Assembly: GCA_022705325.1 (NCBI GenBank) | Contig: JAKJER010000003.1 | Coordinates: forward strand, 245,419 to 309,418 | Source of the DNA: Planctomycetota bacterium | GTDB lineage: Bacteria > Planctomycetota > Phycisphaerae > SM23-33 | DNA: 64,000 nucleotides | Reading direction: 5' to 3' | In this document: one piece after another, positions 1-9,686 of the stretch | Numbering within the stretch: the stretch's first letter is position 1 | How the letters are laid out: each line of letters begins with the position of its first letter | The notes under the pieces: model-generated | Database searches by the model: none | What the model saw: only the letters and a program-made list of their open reading frames with translations | Told to the model about the DNA's origin: nothing | Position numbers and translations under genes: made by a program

Positions 1-1878
1 CAAGCACGCGACGGCAGCCAGCGTGGCCACAGCCTTGACCACGGCGTTTGGCCCGGCCTCACGTGGGCGGGGCGTGACGATCAAGCCCGAGGACGAGGTC
101 CGGGTGATCGCCGAGCCGATCTCCAACACCGTCATCGTGGTGGCCAGCGAGAAGAACACCGCCCTCGTGCAGGGCCTGGTTGCCAAGCTGGACACCGACG
201 AAGCCTCGGGTAAGGCCCAGTTCCTGATCCTCAAGAAGGCCAAGGCCGTCGAGTTGGCCCGCGTGCTGAGCACGGCCAACAGCGCCAAAGCCCGCAAGCC
301 GGGCCAGCAGCCGCTGGTCATCACGGCGGACGCAGCCAGCAACGCCCTGGTCCTCTCGGGCCCGTCCAACGACATCGAGGCCGCCATCGTCATGGCCACC
401 AAGCTGGACGAGGCCGCCACGGCGGGCGTCTCGGAGGTCTTCCTGATCCCGCTCAAGACGGGCCAGGCCAGCGAGGTCGCCGCCACCGTACAGCAAATCT
501 ACCAGCAGCAGGCCGCCGCGACGCGCTCGGCGGGGCGGACGATCGACCCCCTGGCCGTCTCGGCTGACGACTCGGCCAACGTGATCATCCTGGCCACTAC
601 GAAGGTCATGCACGACCAGGTCAACCAGTGGATTGGCAAGGTCGAGGAGATGAAGGTCGGCCAAGGCGAGCCGCGTCTGGTCACGCTCGAGAACGCGGAC
701 GTAGCCGAGGTGGAGAAGGCCGTGCGGGCGTTGTTCATCACCGCCCGGGCGGCCGGCGGGCGTGGCGCCCGCGGGGCGGCCGGGGCCACCGGCGCCCGTA
801 TCGAGGTGGCTTCCCTGCCTCAGCAGCGGGCCCTGTTGATCAAGTCCAGCGAGGAAGACTTCAAGGCCATCAGCAGCCTGATCCTGTCGCTGGACGCCGC
901 AGCCATGGAGGCCAAACACCAGCAGACGCTGATTACACTCAAACACGCGACGGCTGCCAGCGTGGCCACGGCCTTGACCACAGCGTTCGGACCGGTCTCG
1001 CGTGGGCGGGGTGCGACGATTAAGCCCGAGGACGAGGTCCGGGTGATCGCCGAGCCGATTTCCAACACCGTTATCGTGGTGGCCAGCGAGAAGAACACCA
1101 CCCTGGTGCGAGGCCTGGTCGCCAAGCTGGACACCGACGAGGCCTCTGGCAAGGCCCAGTTCCTGATCCTGAAGAAGGCCAAGGCCGTCGAGTTGGCCCG
1201 CGTGCTGAGCACGGCCAACAGCGCCAAGGCCCGCAAGCCGGGCCAGCAGCCGCTGGTCATCACGGCGGACGCAGCCAGCAACGCCCTGGTCCTCTCGGGC
1301 CCGTCCAACGACATCGAGGCCGCCATCGCCATGGCCACCAAGCTGGACGAGGCCGCCACGGCGGACATGGGCGAGATCTTCCTCCTGCCGCTCAAGAACG
1401 GTCAGGCGGCGGAGACGGCCGCCATGGTGCAGCAGTTGTACCAGCAACAGGTGACCGCCGCTCGAGCAGCCGGCAGGACTCTCGACCCGTTGGCGGTTTC
1501 GCATGACGCAAGCGCCAATACCATCGTCCTCTCGACGACCAAGGCGATGTTCGAACAGGTCAGCCAATGGGTGGGCAAGGTCGAGGAACTCAAGCTCGGC
1601 CGGGAGAAGCCCCACCTTATCCGCCTGACCAAGGCCAGTTGCACCGAGGTCGAGCAGGCGATCCGTATGGCGTTCCTCAGCGGCAGCACGCCGCGCACGG
1701 GGACCGGCCGCGGACGCACCGGCATGACGGGAGGCCCCGCCAAGATCGAGTTGGCCGCCTTGCCGAACCAGCAGGCCATCCTCGTCAAAGCCTCCGAGGA
1801 AGACTGCAAGGCCATCGACGAACTGGTCAAACTGCTGGATGTGGAATCCCCGGTCGACCGGGCTGAGCGAACGGTAAT
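1..1878 (+). repeat. Tandem 939-bp repeat inside the secretin gene
   Basis: Positions 1-430 and 940-1369 are nearly identical at the DNA level, giving a 939-bp (313-codon) repeat period. The second halves of the two units (431-939 and 1370-1878) are more diverged. A third, clearly older copy of the same four-module block follows at about 1879-2815. The frame is kept, so this is a recent in-frame duplication of four secretin-N modules. Confidence 0.9.
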
Positions 1879-4800
1879 CCCGTTGCAGTACGCCCAGGCC
1901 GGCGCCGTCGCCACCGCCCTTTCGCAGGCATTGACCCCGCCCAGGGGCACCACCGTTCCGCCTGATCAAGAGATCAAGATCGCGGCCGAGCCGACATCCA
2001 ACTTCCTGATCGTGACGGCCAACAAGGACAACCAGGCCAAGGTCCAGGCCCTGCTCAAGCAGATCGACGTGGATACACTGGGCGCCAAGGTGCAGTTCAT
2101 CCTGCTCAAGCAGGCCAAGGCGGTGGACCTGGCGACGGTGCTCCAGACGGCAGCACGACGCAAGACGAAGGCCGGCACTCCGCAGGTGAGCATCGCGGCC
2201 GAGCCGTCCAGCAACGCCCTGGTGCTGTCGGGACCGGCCAACGAGTTGACCGAACTGGCGGCGATGGTGGAGAAGCTGGACAAGGCCGCTCGGGCGGCCG
2301 ACTCGCGGGTGTACATCCTGCCGCTGGCCAATGGCGACGCGGCAAGCGTCTCGCTGATGATCCAGCGGCTGTACACGCAGCAGGCCGCCGCGGCCACGCG
2401 TGAGCGCAAGAGCATCGATTCGCTGGCGGTGACGGCGGACGACCGGGCCAACGCGATCATCCTGGCGACAACGCCGCCGATGTTCGCGGAGGTCTCGCAG
2501 TGGGTCAAGCAGATCGAAGAGATGAAGCCCGCCCGCGGGCAGTTGAAGATGATCACGCTGGAGCACGCCGACCCGGTCGAGGTGGAGAAGGCGATCCAGC
2601 AGTTGTTTGAGTCCAAGCCGATCCTGACGCCCCGCGGGGCCCGCGCCCCGCGCGGCGCCGGCGCACCCGCCACGGCGGGAACCGGCGGCAAGGTCGAGAC
2701 GACTGTGCTGCCCCAGCAGAAGTCCATTCTTATGTCCGCCAGCGAGGAGGACTTCAAGATCATCGCCGAGTTGGCCAAGGCGTTGGACGCCGCGGCGGCC
2801 GGCCAGAAGCGACAGCTCCAGGTCTTCACCCTGAAGAAGGCCAACAATGCCCGCATCGCGACGGCCTTGAACACGGCCTTTGCCGCCCTCAAGAGCGCCC
2901 GCCCGGAGGACCAGGTGACGGTTACGGCCCTGGCCCAGACCAATTCGCTGGTGGTGGCGGCCAACAAGGAGCGGATGGCCGAGGTGAAGAAGCTCATCGA
3001 GGAGTTGGACCAGGGCGACGTGTCCCAGCCCTTGGAGTTCCGCGTCTACCCGCTGGCCAACGCGTTGCCTTCGAAGATTCTGCCCCCGATGACGCAGTTG
3101 TTGATGCAGATCAAGGCCACGCGCCCCGACGAGGTGATCAACGTGACCGCAGACGAGCGGACGCGGTCGATCATCGTCACCGCTCGTGGCGCCATGTTCG
3201 ATGAAGTGGAGAAGGTCATCAAGACCCTCGACAAGCCCGCGGTGTGGGGCCCGGCCGGCGCGCCCGGCGGGGCCATCGAGGTGCTGGTCATCCCGCTGAA
3301 GAAGGCCGACGCCCCGCGGCTGGCCAACGTCCTCAACGCCATGCTTCGCCCGGCGGCCGCCAACCAGGTCAGCGCCGAGGCCCGCGAACTTCAGGAGCAG
3401 ATTCGCCTGCTTCGCGTCCGTGGCGGCCTGGCCGAGCAGGTGCCCGAGCTGGACCTGAATAAGCCCATCAAGATCTTCAGCGACCCCGAGCAGTCCGGGC
3501 AGCAAGGGTCCAACTCGCTGATCATCTCCTCCACGGCCGACAACTTGAAGGCCATGCGGGCCGTCGTGGAGATCCTGGATACCGTCCCGCTGGCCGACGA
3601 CGTCCGCGTGCGGATCCTCCGCCTCAAGGTCGCCGACGCCACCAGCGTCATGCAGATCCTCAGGCAGATGTTCGCGCAGGGCGCGGCCGAGCACAAAGGC
3701 AGGCCCAAGAGTTCCGTGGTCGGGACGGCTGAGCCCGAGAGCGTCAGCGGCAAGGCCCTGACCTCGCCGTTGGCCATGTCCGTGGACGTGCGGACCAATA
3801 CTCTGATCCTGTCGGGCCAGGAAGAGTCCCTGGCCCTGGCGGAGTTGATCGTGCAGGACCTGGACAAGGTCGAAGGCAAGATCGTCACCGAGGTTCGGGC
3901 CTTCCGCCTCAAACACGCCGATGCCGCCCGCGTACTGCCCATGTTGACCGCGACGTTCGCCGAGTCGGCGACAGCCGTACCCGGCAGCGAGGGATTCAAG
4001 ACGCAGGTAACCCGGCTGCGAACGGTGCTGGAGGTAGGGCCCAACGGCAAGAAGGTCCTCAAGCCCGGCAGCACGAGCGAACAGGCCAAGACTCGCCCCC
4101 CGCTGAGCATCCAGGCCGACCCGGCGACTAACATCCTGCTGGTGGCGGCCCGGGAGGACCTGATGCCCCTGATCGCCGACGTGATCAACACGTTGGACGT
4201 GCCGGGCGCCGGGGCCATGCACGTGGTTCGTATCTTCCCGTTGGAGAACGCCGACGCCACGCGGGTGCAGACAGTCATCGCGACGCTGTACACCGGTCCG
4301 GCGGCGACGCTGGTCCGGCCCGAGGACAAGCCGAACGTGGCCGTCGATACCCGTACCAACGCCCTGGTCATCTGCGCCAGCGAGCAGACCTTCGCCATGG
4401 TCGAGGTGCTGATCATGCGCCTGGACGCCAAGCAGGCGGTCGAAGTGCGGGAGATCCAGATTATCCCGCTCAAGACGGCAGAGGCCGCCACCCTGGCCAC
4501 GACACTGCAGCGAATGATGGACAACCGCGTGCAACGCCAGACGCAGCTTGGCGCCAAGGACGCCGAGTCGTTGCGGATGGTCATCGTCGCCGACGTCCGC
4601 AGCAACAGCCTGCTGGTCGGCGGGGCGACCGAAGGGTTCAAGCTGGTCAAGGAACTGGCCGAGCATCTTGACAGCGCCAGCCCCGCCCTGGCGGGGCAGA
4701 TCCAGATCTTCCCGCTCAAAGAAGCCAACCCGGCCACCCTGGCCACAACGCTGAATTCGCTGTTCGACCAGCGTTACCAGGCCGCCCGCACGCCCGATGT

Positions 4801-7800
4801 GCAGCGCCAGAAGCCGATCCTCCTGCCCGACTTCCGCACCAACGCCCTGCTGGTGGTCGCCAATGCCGACGACAGCAAGATCCTGCAGGGCCTGCTGACG
4901 CGGATGGACGTGAAGATGACCGACCCCGCGGTCCAGATCTACGTCCTGCCGCTCAAGCACAACGACGCCGCCTCGGTGGGTGCGACGATCCGAACGATCT
5001 TCCAGGCCCGCCTGGCAGCCATGACCGGCGGAGCCACGGCTACCGCCCAGGACCGGGTGGAAGTGGCCATTGACGCCCTGTCCAACTCACTGGTCGTCTC
5101 GGCCAGCCGGGACAACTACGCTCTGCTGGTGGACCTGCTCAAGAAGGTGGACATCGAGCCGCCCATGGAGTCGGGCGTGGTGCGAATGTACCCGTTGGCT
5201 CACGCTGACGCCGCCCGCGTGGCCGCCCTGCTGCAGAGCCTTATCCAGCAGGGCCTGTATCGCCCCGGGATGTCCGGCACGACCGCCAGCGCCGCTCTGG
5301 CCGCAAGGGAGAAGGTCTCGATCGTCACCGACGTCCGAATGAACCTGCTGGTCATCTCGGCCAGCAAGGAGAACTTCGCCGTCATCGACGAACTGATCCG
5401 CAAGCTCGACGGTGCGGACCAGGCAGCCGAGGATATGCGCGTCTACCCGCTGAGGAATGCGGACGCCACCCGCCTGGCCTCCACGCTCGGGCAGTTGTTC
5501 GCCGCTCGCTCGGTCTCCGGAACCCCCATGTCGCGCGTGAACGTCACATTCGTCCCCGACAGCCGGACCAACACCCTGATCGTCACCGGCAGCCGGGAAT
5601 CGTTCGGCACGGTCGAGGAGATGATCCGCAAGCTTGACGCCGGCCAGGGCACGCCGGCCAGCGAGTTCCGCATCTTCCAGCTCAAGCAGGCCACGGCGAC
5701 GGCGATCCAGCCGACCGTGCAGCAACTGTTCGCCCAGCGGGTGATCCGCGGGACGACCAGGGACCCGGTGACGGTGCTGGCCGATGCTCGCTCCAACTCG
5801 CTGATCGTCAGCGCGACCATGGAAGACATGGCGCTGGCGGAGTCGTTGATCGGGCGGTTGGACGTGGCCCCCACGCAGGAAGGCAAGACGCACTTCTTCC
5901 CGCTGGTCAAGGCCGACGCCACGCAGGTGGCCAACACCATCCGCAACCTGTACCAGGGCCAGTCCGGCGCCCCGGCCGGCGCCGGCGTCAGCATCACGGT
6001 CGACGAGCGCATCAACGCCATCATCGTCTCGGCCGGCGAGGCCGACCTGAAGCGCATCCGCGAGCTGATCGAGCAGCTCGACAGCGAAACGGTGACCAAG
6101 GTCACGGAGATTCGCGTCTTCACCCTCCGCAATGCGGACGCGACGGAACTGTCGACGATCCTGACCGACGCGATGACGAACAAACCTAAGGCCGTCACGC
6201 CGGGCAGCCCGAACCGACAGACCCTCCTGCAGTTCGTCGGACGGACCAAGGAAGGCAAGGACCTGCGGGCCAGCGCCCTTCAGGAAGGCATCCTGATCAC
6301 CCCCGATCGGCGGACCAATTCGCTGGTGGTCTCGGCCCCCATCGAGAACATGCCCCTGCTGGACAGCCTGATCCAGGCCCTGGATTCCACCGGCGACCAA
6401 CTGGCCGAGATCCGCGTGTTCAATCTCCAGAACGCCGATTGCCGTGCCATGGCCACCGTGCTGCAGGAGCTGTTCCGCCTGCAGAGCACCGGCAGCCAGG
6501 GCCTGCGAACGGTCAACTATACGATGTCCACGACCCGGCCCGCGAAGGAAGGCGAACCGCCGATGGCCACGTTGGGCTCGGCGGAGTCGTCCATGCTGAA
6601 CGTCACCGTGGACGCTCGCACCAACAGCCTGTTGATCAGCGGCTGTCGCACCTACGTAGCCCTGTGCAGCAGCGTCATCGAGGAACTGGACTCCAGCCCT
6701 GCCCAGGAGCGGCACACCAAGATCTACCGCCTGCGCAATGCCAAGGCGTCCGACATTCAAACCGCCCTGCGGACCTTCCTGGACCAGGAGCGTCAGAAGG
6801 TGGTGCAGATGCTCGGGCAGCAGGCGGCCGGTTCGGCCCAACGCTTGCTGGAGCACGAAATCGCCGTCGTCGCTGAAGCGACCAGCAATACATTGCTGTT
6901 GTCCGCCAGCCCGCGGTACTTCCAGACCGTCGCCGATATCATTGACGAATTGGACCAGCCCCAGCCGCAGGTGCTGATCCAGACGCTGCTGGCGGAAGTG
7001 ACGCTGGACGATACGACCGACCTGGGCTTCGACTTCCACTACGCCAATACGTTCCACGATCAGCGCGTCCGAACGCAGGATGACGGCACGCAGGCATTGG
7101 TGCGCGAGGTTGATCGCGTGGTCGGAGCGGGAACGAACTTCGGCACGCAAGGCGCGATCGAGAAACTCGGCGGATTCAGCGTAGCGATCACGGGCGGGGA
7201 CATCAGCCTGTTCCTGCGGGCCCTGCAAAGCCAAGGGCGCATGGAGATCCTCTCCCGTCCTCAGATTCTGGCCAGCGACAACCAGGAAGCCACGATCAAC
7301 GTCGGCCAGCGCGTCCCGTTCGTCACCAACACCCGCATCAGCGACCAGGGGTCGGTGTTCAACACCATCACCTACCAGGATGTGGGTATCATGCTGCGGG
7401 TCACGCCGCGGATCAATCCCGACGGCTTCGTGAAGCTCGAGGTCAACCCCGAGATCAGCTCGCTGTCGACCTCCAGCGTCCAGATCAGCGAGGGCCTCAA
7501 CGCCCCGGTGATCAACAGTCGCTCCGCCCAGACGACGGTAATGGTGCAGGACGGGCACACGATCGTCATCGGCGGACTGATCACCACCCGCGATGAAAAT
7601 CGTGAAAGCAAGGTGCCATTCCTCGGCGACGTGCCCCTTCTTAACTACCTGTTCAAGAGCGAAACGAAGATCAAGGAACGAACGGAGTTGCTGATCATCC
7701 TCACCCCGCACGTACTGCGGTTCCCGCAGGACGCCGACGACATGACGGACAAACAGCTCAAGCGGCTCAACCTGCTCCGCGAGTCGCAGAAGGACGCCCT

Positions 7801-8008
7801 CAAGGAATACCTGTTCAAGCCCGGCGACGCCCCGACCACCCGCCCAGCCACACGAAGCAAGGTGATCTCGCTGGACTCGCCCTTCGCTCCGAAGGATCCC
7901 GGCATGGACTCGGTCTTCCAGCCGTCCACCCAGCCGCAGAGCGCCCCCTCCGGCGGAGGGCTGCGTTCGGTGGGCGTCCCCGCGACCCAGCCGGTGAAGA
8001 GGGACTAG
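2..8008 (+). CDS. Giant secretin (GspD/PilQ-type outer-membrane channel), 5' end outside window
   Basis: The frame is open from the first base, so the N terminus and signal peptide lie upstream. About 2,668 residues are visible. The last ~350 form a normal secretin pore domain, with the hallmark VPFLGDVPLLNYLF, the preceding QDGHTIVIGGLI and a closing TELLIILTPHVLR, then a ~75-residue tail. Everything before this is a chain of secretin-N (NolW-like) modules. I count 28 copies of the core strand pattern N-[ST/A]-L-[IV]-[VIL]-[SA] (for example NSLVVSA, NALVLSG, NTLIVTG). Ordinary secretins have three or four N domains in 600-800 residues. Known role: an outer-membrane multimer that passes protein, pili or phage, with N domains forming periplasmic rings. 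The first three ~313-residue blocks are related four-module supermodules. No pilus or secretion ATPase gene is present in the window, so the type (II, IV or other) is open. Confidence 0.93.
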   Translation, partial: KHATAASVATALTTAFGPASRGRGVTIKPEDEVRVIAEPISNTVIVVASEKNTALVQGLVAKLDTDEASGKAQFLILKKAKAVELARVLSTANSAKARKPGQQPLVITADAASNALVLSGPSNDIEAAIVMATKLDEAATAGVSEVFLIPLKTGQASEVAATVQQIYQQQAAATRSAGRTIDPLAVSADDSANVIILATTKVMHDQVNQWIGKVEEMKVGQGEPRLVTLENADVAEVEKAVRALFITARAAGGRGARGAAGATGARIEVASLPQQRALLIKSSEEDFKAISSLILSLDAAAMEAKHQQTLITLKHATAASVATALTTAFGPVSRGRGATIKPEDEVRVIAEPISNTVIVVASEKNTTLVRGLVAKLDTDEASGKAQFLILKKAKAVELARVLSTANSAKARKPGQQPLVITADAASNALVLSGPSNDIEAAIAMATKLDEAATADMGEIFLLPLKNGQAAETAAMVQQLYQQQVTAARAAGRTLDPLAVSHDASANTIVLSTTKAMFEQVSQWVGKVEELKLGREKPHLIRLTKASCTEVEQAIRMAFLSGSTPRTGTGRGRTGMTGGPAKIELAALPNQQAILVKASEEDCKAIDELVKLLDVESPVDRAERTVIPLQYAQAGAVATALSQALTPPRGTTVPPDQEIKIAAEPTSNFLIVTANKDNQAKVQALLKQIDVDTLGAKVQFILLKQAKAVDLATVLQTAARRKTKAGTPQVSIAAEPSSNALVLSGPANELTELAAMVEKLDKAARAADSRVYILPLANGDAASVSLMIQRLYTQQAAAATRERKSIDSLAVTADDRANAIILATTPPMFAEVSQWVKQIEEMKPARGQLKMITLEHADPVEVEKAIQQLFESKPILTPRGARAPRGAGAPATAGTGGKVETTVLPQQKSILMSASEEDFKIIAELAKALDAAAAGQKRQLQVFTLKKANNARIATALNTAFAALKSARPEDQVTVTALAQTNSLVVAANKERMAEVKKLIEELDQGDVSQPLEFRVYPLANALPSKILPPMTQLLMQIKATRPDEVINVTADERTRSIIVTARGAMFDEVEKVIKTLDKPAVWGPAGAPGGAIEVLVIPLKKADAPRLANVLNAMLRPAAANQVSAEARELQEQIRLLRVRGGLAEQVPELDLNKPIKIFSDPEQSGQQGSNSLIISSTADNLKAMRAVVEILDTVPLADDVRVRILRLKVADATSVMQILRQMFAQGAAEHKGRPKSSVVGTAEPESVSGKALTSPLAMSVDVRTNTLILSGQEESLALAELIVQDLDKVEGKIVTEVRAFRLKHADAARVLPMLTATFAESATAVPGSEGFKTQVTRLRTVLEVGPNGKKVLKPGSTSEQAKTRPPLSIQADPATNILLVAAREDLMPLIADVINTLDVPGAGAMHVVRIFPLENADATRVQTVIATLYTGPAATLVRPEDKPNVAVDTRTNALVICASEQTFAMVEVLIMRLDAKQAVEVREIQIIPLKTAEAATLATTLQRMMDNRVQRQTQLGAKDAESLRMVIVADVRSNSLLVGGATEGFKLVKELAEHLDSASPALAGQIQIFPLKEANPATLATTLNSLFDQRYQAARTPDVQRQKPILLPDFRTNALLVVANADDSKILQGLLTRMDVKMTDPAVQIYVLPLKHNDAASVGATIRTIFQARLAAMTGGATATAQDRVEVAIDALSNSLVVSASRDNYALLVDLLKKVDIEPPMESGVVRMYPLAHADAARVAALLQSLIQQGLYRPGMSGTTASAALAAREKVSIVTDVRMNLLVISASKENFAVIDELIRKLDGADQAAEDMRVYPLRNADATRLASTLGQLFAARSVSGTPMSRVNVTFVPDSRTNTLIVTGSRESFGTVEEMIRKLDAGQGTPASEFRIFQLKQATATAIQPTVQQLFAQRVIRGTTRDPVTVLADARSNSLIVSATMEDMALAESLIGRLDVAPTQEGKTHFFPLVKADATQVANTIRNLYQGQSGAPAGAGVSITVDERINAIIVSAGEADLKRIRELIEQLDSETVTKVTEIRVFTLRNADATELSTILTDAMTNKPKAVTPGSPNRQTLLQFVGRTKEGKDLRASALQEGILITPDRRTNSLVVSAPIENMPLLDSLIQALDSTGDQLAEIRVFNLQNADCRAMATVLQELFRLQSTGSQGLRTVNYTMSTTRPAKEGEPPMATLGSAESSMLNVTVDARTNSLLISGCRTYVALCSSVIEELDSSPAQERHTKIYRLRNAKASDIQTALRTFLDQERQKVVQMLGQQAAGSAQRLLEHEIAVVAEATSNTLLLSASPRYFQTVADIIDELDQPQPQVLIQTLLAEVTLDDTTDLGFDFHYANTFHDQRVRTQDDGTQALVREVDRVVGAGTNFGTQGAIEKLGGFSVAITGGDISLFLRALQSQGRMEILSRPQILASDNQEATINVGQRVPFVTNTRISDQGSVFNTITYQDVGIMLRVTPRINPDGFVKLEVNPEISSLSTSSVQISEGLNAPVINSRSAQTTVMVQDGHTIVIGGLITTRDENRESKVPFLGDVPLLNYLFKSETKIKERTELLIILTPHVLRFPQDADDMTDKQLKRLNLLRESQKDALKEYLFKPGDAPTTRPATRSKVISLDSPFAPKDPGMDSVFQPSTQPQSAPSGGGLRSVGVPATQPVKRD

Positions 8009-8028
8009 AAAGATCATCCGACAGTGCG

Positions 8029-8070
8029 GCGGACGGCCCGTGCTCGTTCACGGACCGTCCGCTTGCGTTT
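8029..8070 (+). terminator. Rho-independent terminator-like hairpin after the secretin gene
   Basis: Bases 8029-8042 pair with 8049-8062 (13 of 14 positions, one C/A mismatch) around a 6-base loop. The tail is only moderately T-rich (TTGCGTTT). It lies 20 bases after the secretin stop codon. Confidence 0.7.
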
Positions 8071-8207
8071 GGGCTGGCCGCTGTTCGGAACGGCGGGCGG
8101 CACGGACGAAGCGAGATGTCGTTGCCAATAATCGTCGCGCCAGGCCGTTTACCTCTGAGACGGCCCCAGGGGCCGAACAGGCCCGGAACCCGAACTGGGA
8201 GAACCCG

Positions 8208-9503
8208 ATGACCGGTCACTCGATCACGCGTCGCAGCCTGCTCCGCACCACAGCCGCCGCGGCCACCGCCACGCTCGCCGCCCCGTGGGTGGTGACCTCC
8301 CGCGTACTGGGGGCGACCGCCCCCTCCAACCGCGTCGCCGTCGCCCACGTCGGCGTCGGCGGGCAAGGAGGCGGACTCCTGCGCGGGTTCCTGGGCCAGC
8401 CTCTCAACCAGAGCGTCGCTGCCTGCGACCCTATCCGCCAACGCCGCGAGAATGCCGCCGCCCTGATCGAAAAGCACTATGCCAAGCAAGCCGCCAGCGG
8501 CGAGTACAAGGGCTGCAAGGCCTACAATGACTTCCGCGAGGTGATCGCCCGGCCGGACATCGACGCCGTCGTGGTGGCCACGCCCGACCACTGGCACGTG
8601 CCAATCGCCCTGCTGGCCGTTCAGGCAGGCAAGGACGTCTACGTGGAGAAGCCCCTGGGCAGGTCCATCGCCCAGAACAAGGCCCTCCGCGAGGCCGTTC
8701 ACCGCTACAACCGCATCTTCCAATACGGCACGCAACAGCGCGGCTTCAACACCCACTGCGCGTACGGCTGCGATGTTGTCCGTAACGGGTACATTGGGGA
8801 ACTCAAGGAAGTCCACGTTGTCGCCCCCAACGGGGCCACCGGCGGTCGGGCCGAGCCCCAGCCGGTGCCCGAGGGTATGGACTACGACATGTGGTTGGGC
8901 CCGGCCCCGGTCGCGCCCTACTGCCACGACCGCGTGATCGGCGGCGGGCGATGGCACATCTACGACTACGCCCTGGGCTTCATTGCCGGCTGGGGCGCCC
9001 ACCCGCTGGACATCGCCCACTGGGGCTATCCGCACATCCCGGTGGAATACGAAGGCACCGGGCGCATCCCTACCGAGGGCCTGTTCGACACCGTCGTCGA
9101 CTGGGACATTAAGGGCGTCTACGCCAGCGGCGTCCAGTTCACCCTCACGCCCGGCGGGGACAAGACCACGTTTGTCGGCACCGAAGGGTGGATCGCGCCC
9201 TCGCGCGGGCGCATCACCGCCAGTTCCCCACACCTGCTGAAGATCCAGTTCAAGCCCGGCGAAATCCGCCTCCTGCAGGACAACCACCACTACCGCAACT
9301 TCCTCACCGCCTGCCTGACGCGAACCACGCCGGCGTCGGACATCGACTCCGCCGTCCAGAGCGACTTCATCAGCCACCTCGGCGACCTGGCGATCCGCTC
9401 CGGGCGCAAGATCAAGTGGGACCCCAAGACCGAGCAGGTCGTCGGCGACGACGAAGCGGCCCGCATGCTCGTGCGGGCCATGCGAAGCCCCTGGCAGGTC
9501 TGA
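8208..9503 (+). CDS. Gfo/Idh/MocA-family oxidoreductase, Tat-exported
   Basis: A 431-residue protein. The chosen ATG has GGGAGA seven bases upstream and puts a twin-arginine signal at the N terminus (TRRSLLRTTAAAA followed by a hydrophobic stretch ending near VLGA). A Rossmann-type NAD(P) site follows (VAHVGVGGQGGG), then the family motif EKPLG at the end of the cofactor domain (VYVEKPLG) and the C-terminal substrate domain. Members oxidise or reduce sugars, inositols and related polyols with NAD(P). Tat export of a folded, cofactor-loaded enzyme is common in planctomycete paralogues of this family. The substrate cannot be told from sequence. It stands alone between two terminators, so it is probably monocistronic. 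Confidence 0.9.
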   Translation: MTGHSITRRSLLRTTAAAATATLAAPWVVTSRVLGATAPSNRVAVAHVGVGGQGGGLLRGFLGQPLNQSVAACDPIRQRRENAAALIEKHYAKQAASGEYKGCKAYNDFREVIARPDIDAVVVATPDHWHVPIALLAVQAGKDVYVEKPLGRSIAQNKALREAVHRYNRIFQYGTQQRGFNTHCAYGCDVVRNGYIGELKEVHVVAPNGATGGRAEPQPVPEGMDYDMWLGPAPVAPYCHDRVIGGGRWHIYDYALGFIAGWGAHPLDIAHWGYPHIPVEYEGTGRIPTEGLFDTVVDWDIKGVYASGVQFTLTPGGDKTTFVGTEGWIAPSRGRITASSPHLLKIQFKPGEIRLLQDNHHYRNFLTACLTRTTPASDIDSAVQSDFISHLGDLAIRSGRKIKWDPKTEQVVGDDEAARMLVRAMRSPWQV

Positions 9504-9523
9504 CGTTCAGACGTAAATCCTCC

Positions 9524-9566
9524 GAGGCGTGGGACAGGAATGCCCGTTGGTCCCACGCCTCTTTCT
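9524..9566 (+). terminator. Rho-independent terminator
   Basis: A perfect 12-bp stem (9524-9535 with 9550-9561) closes a 14-base loop and is followed by TTTCT. It lies 20 bases after the oxidoreductase stop codon. Confidence 0.85.
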
Positions 9567-9686
9567 ATTGCACCGACGGTAGAACAGTCAGGTCCGTCGC
9601 CCGCGGTCGGAGGCGTTGATAACAGGAACCTGAGCGCCCTAGAATGCACAGAACCCCTGGCGGTTTGTGTACGAAGGAGAATCTGT

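Noticed and set aside
59..8017. Very long open frames on the minus strand opposite the secretin (1633 and 976 codons)
   Set aside because: They arise from the codon pattern of the GC-rich repeats on the plus strand; the translations are Arg/Gly/Gln-rich low complexity without any domain, and have no ribosome site.
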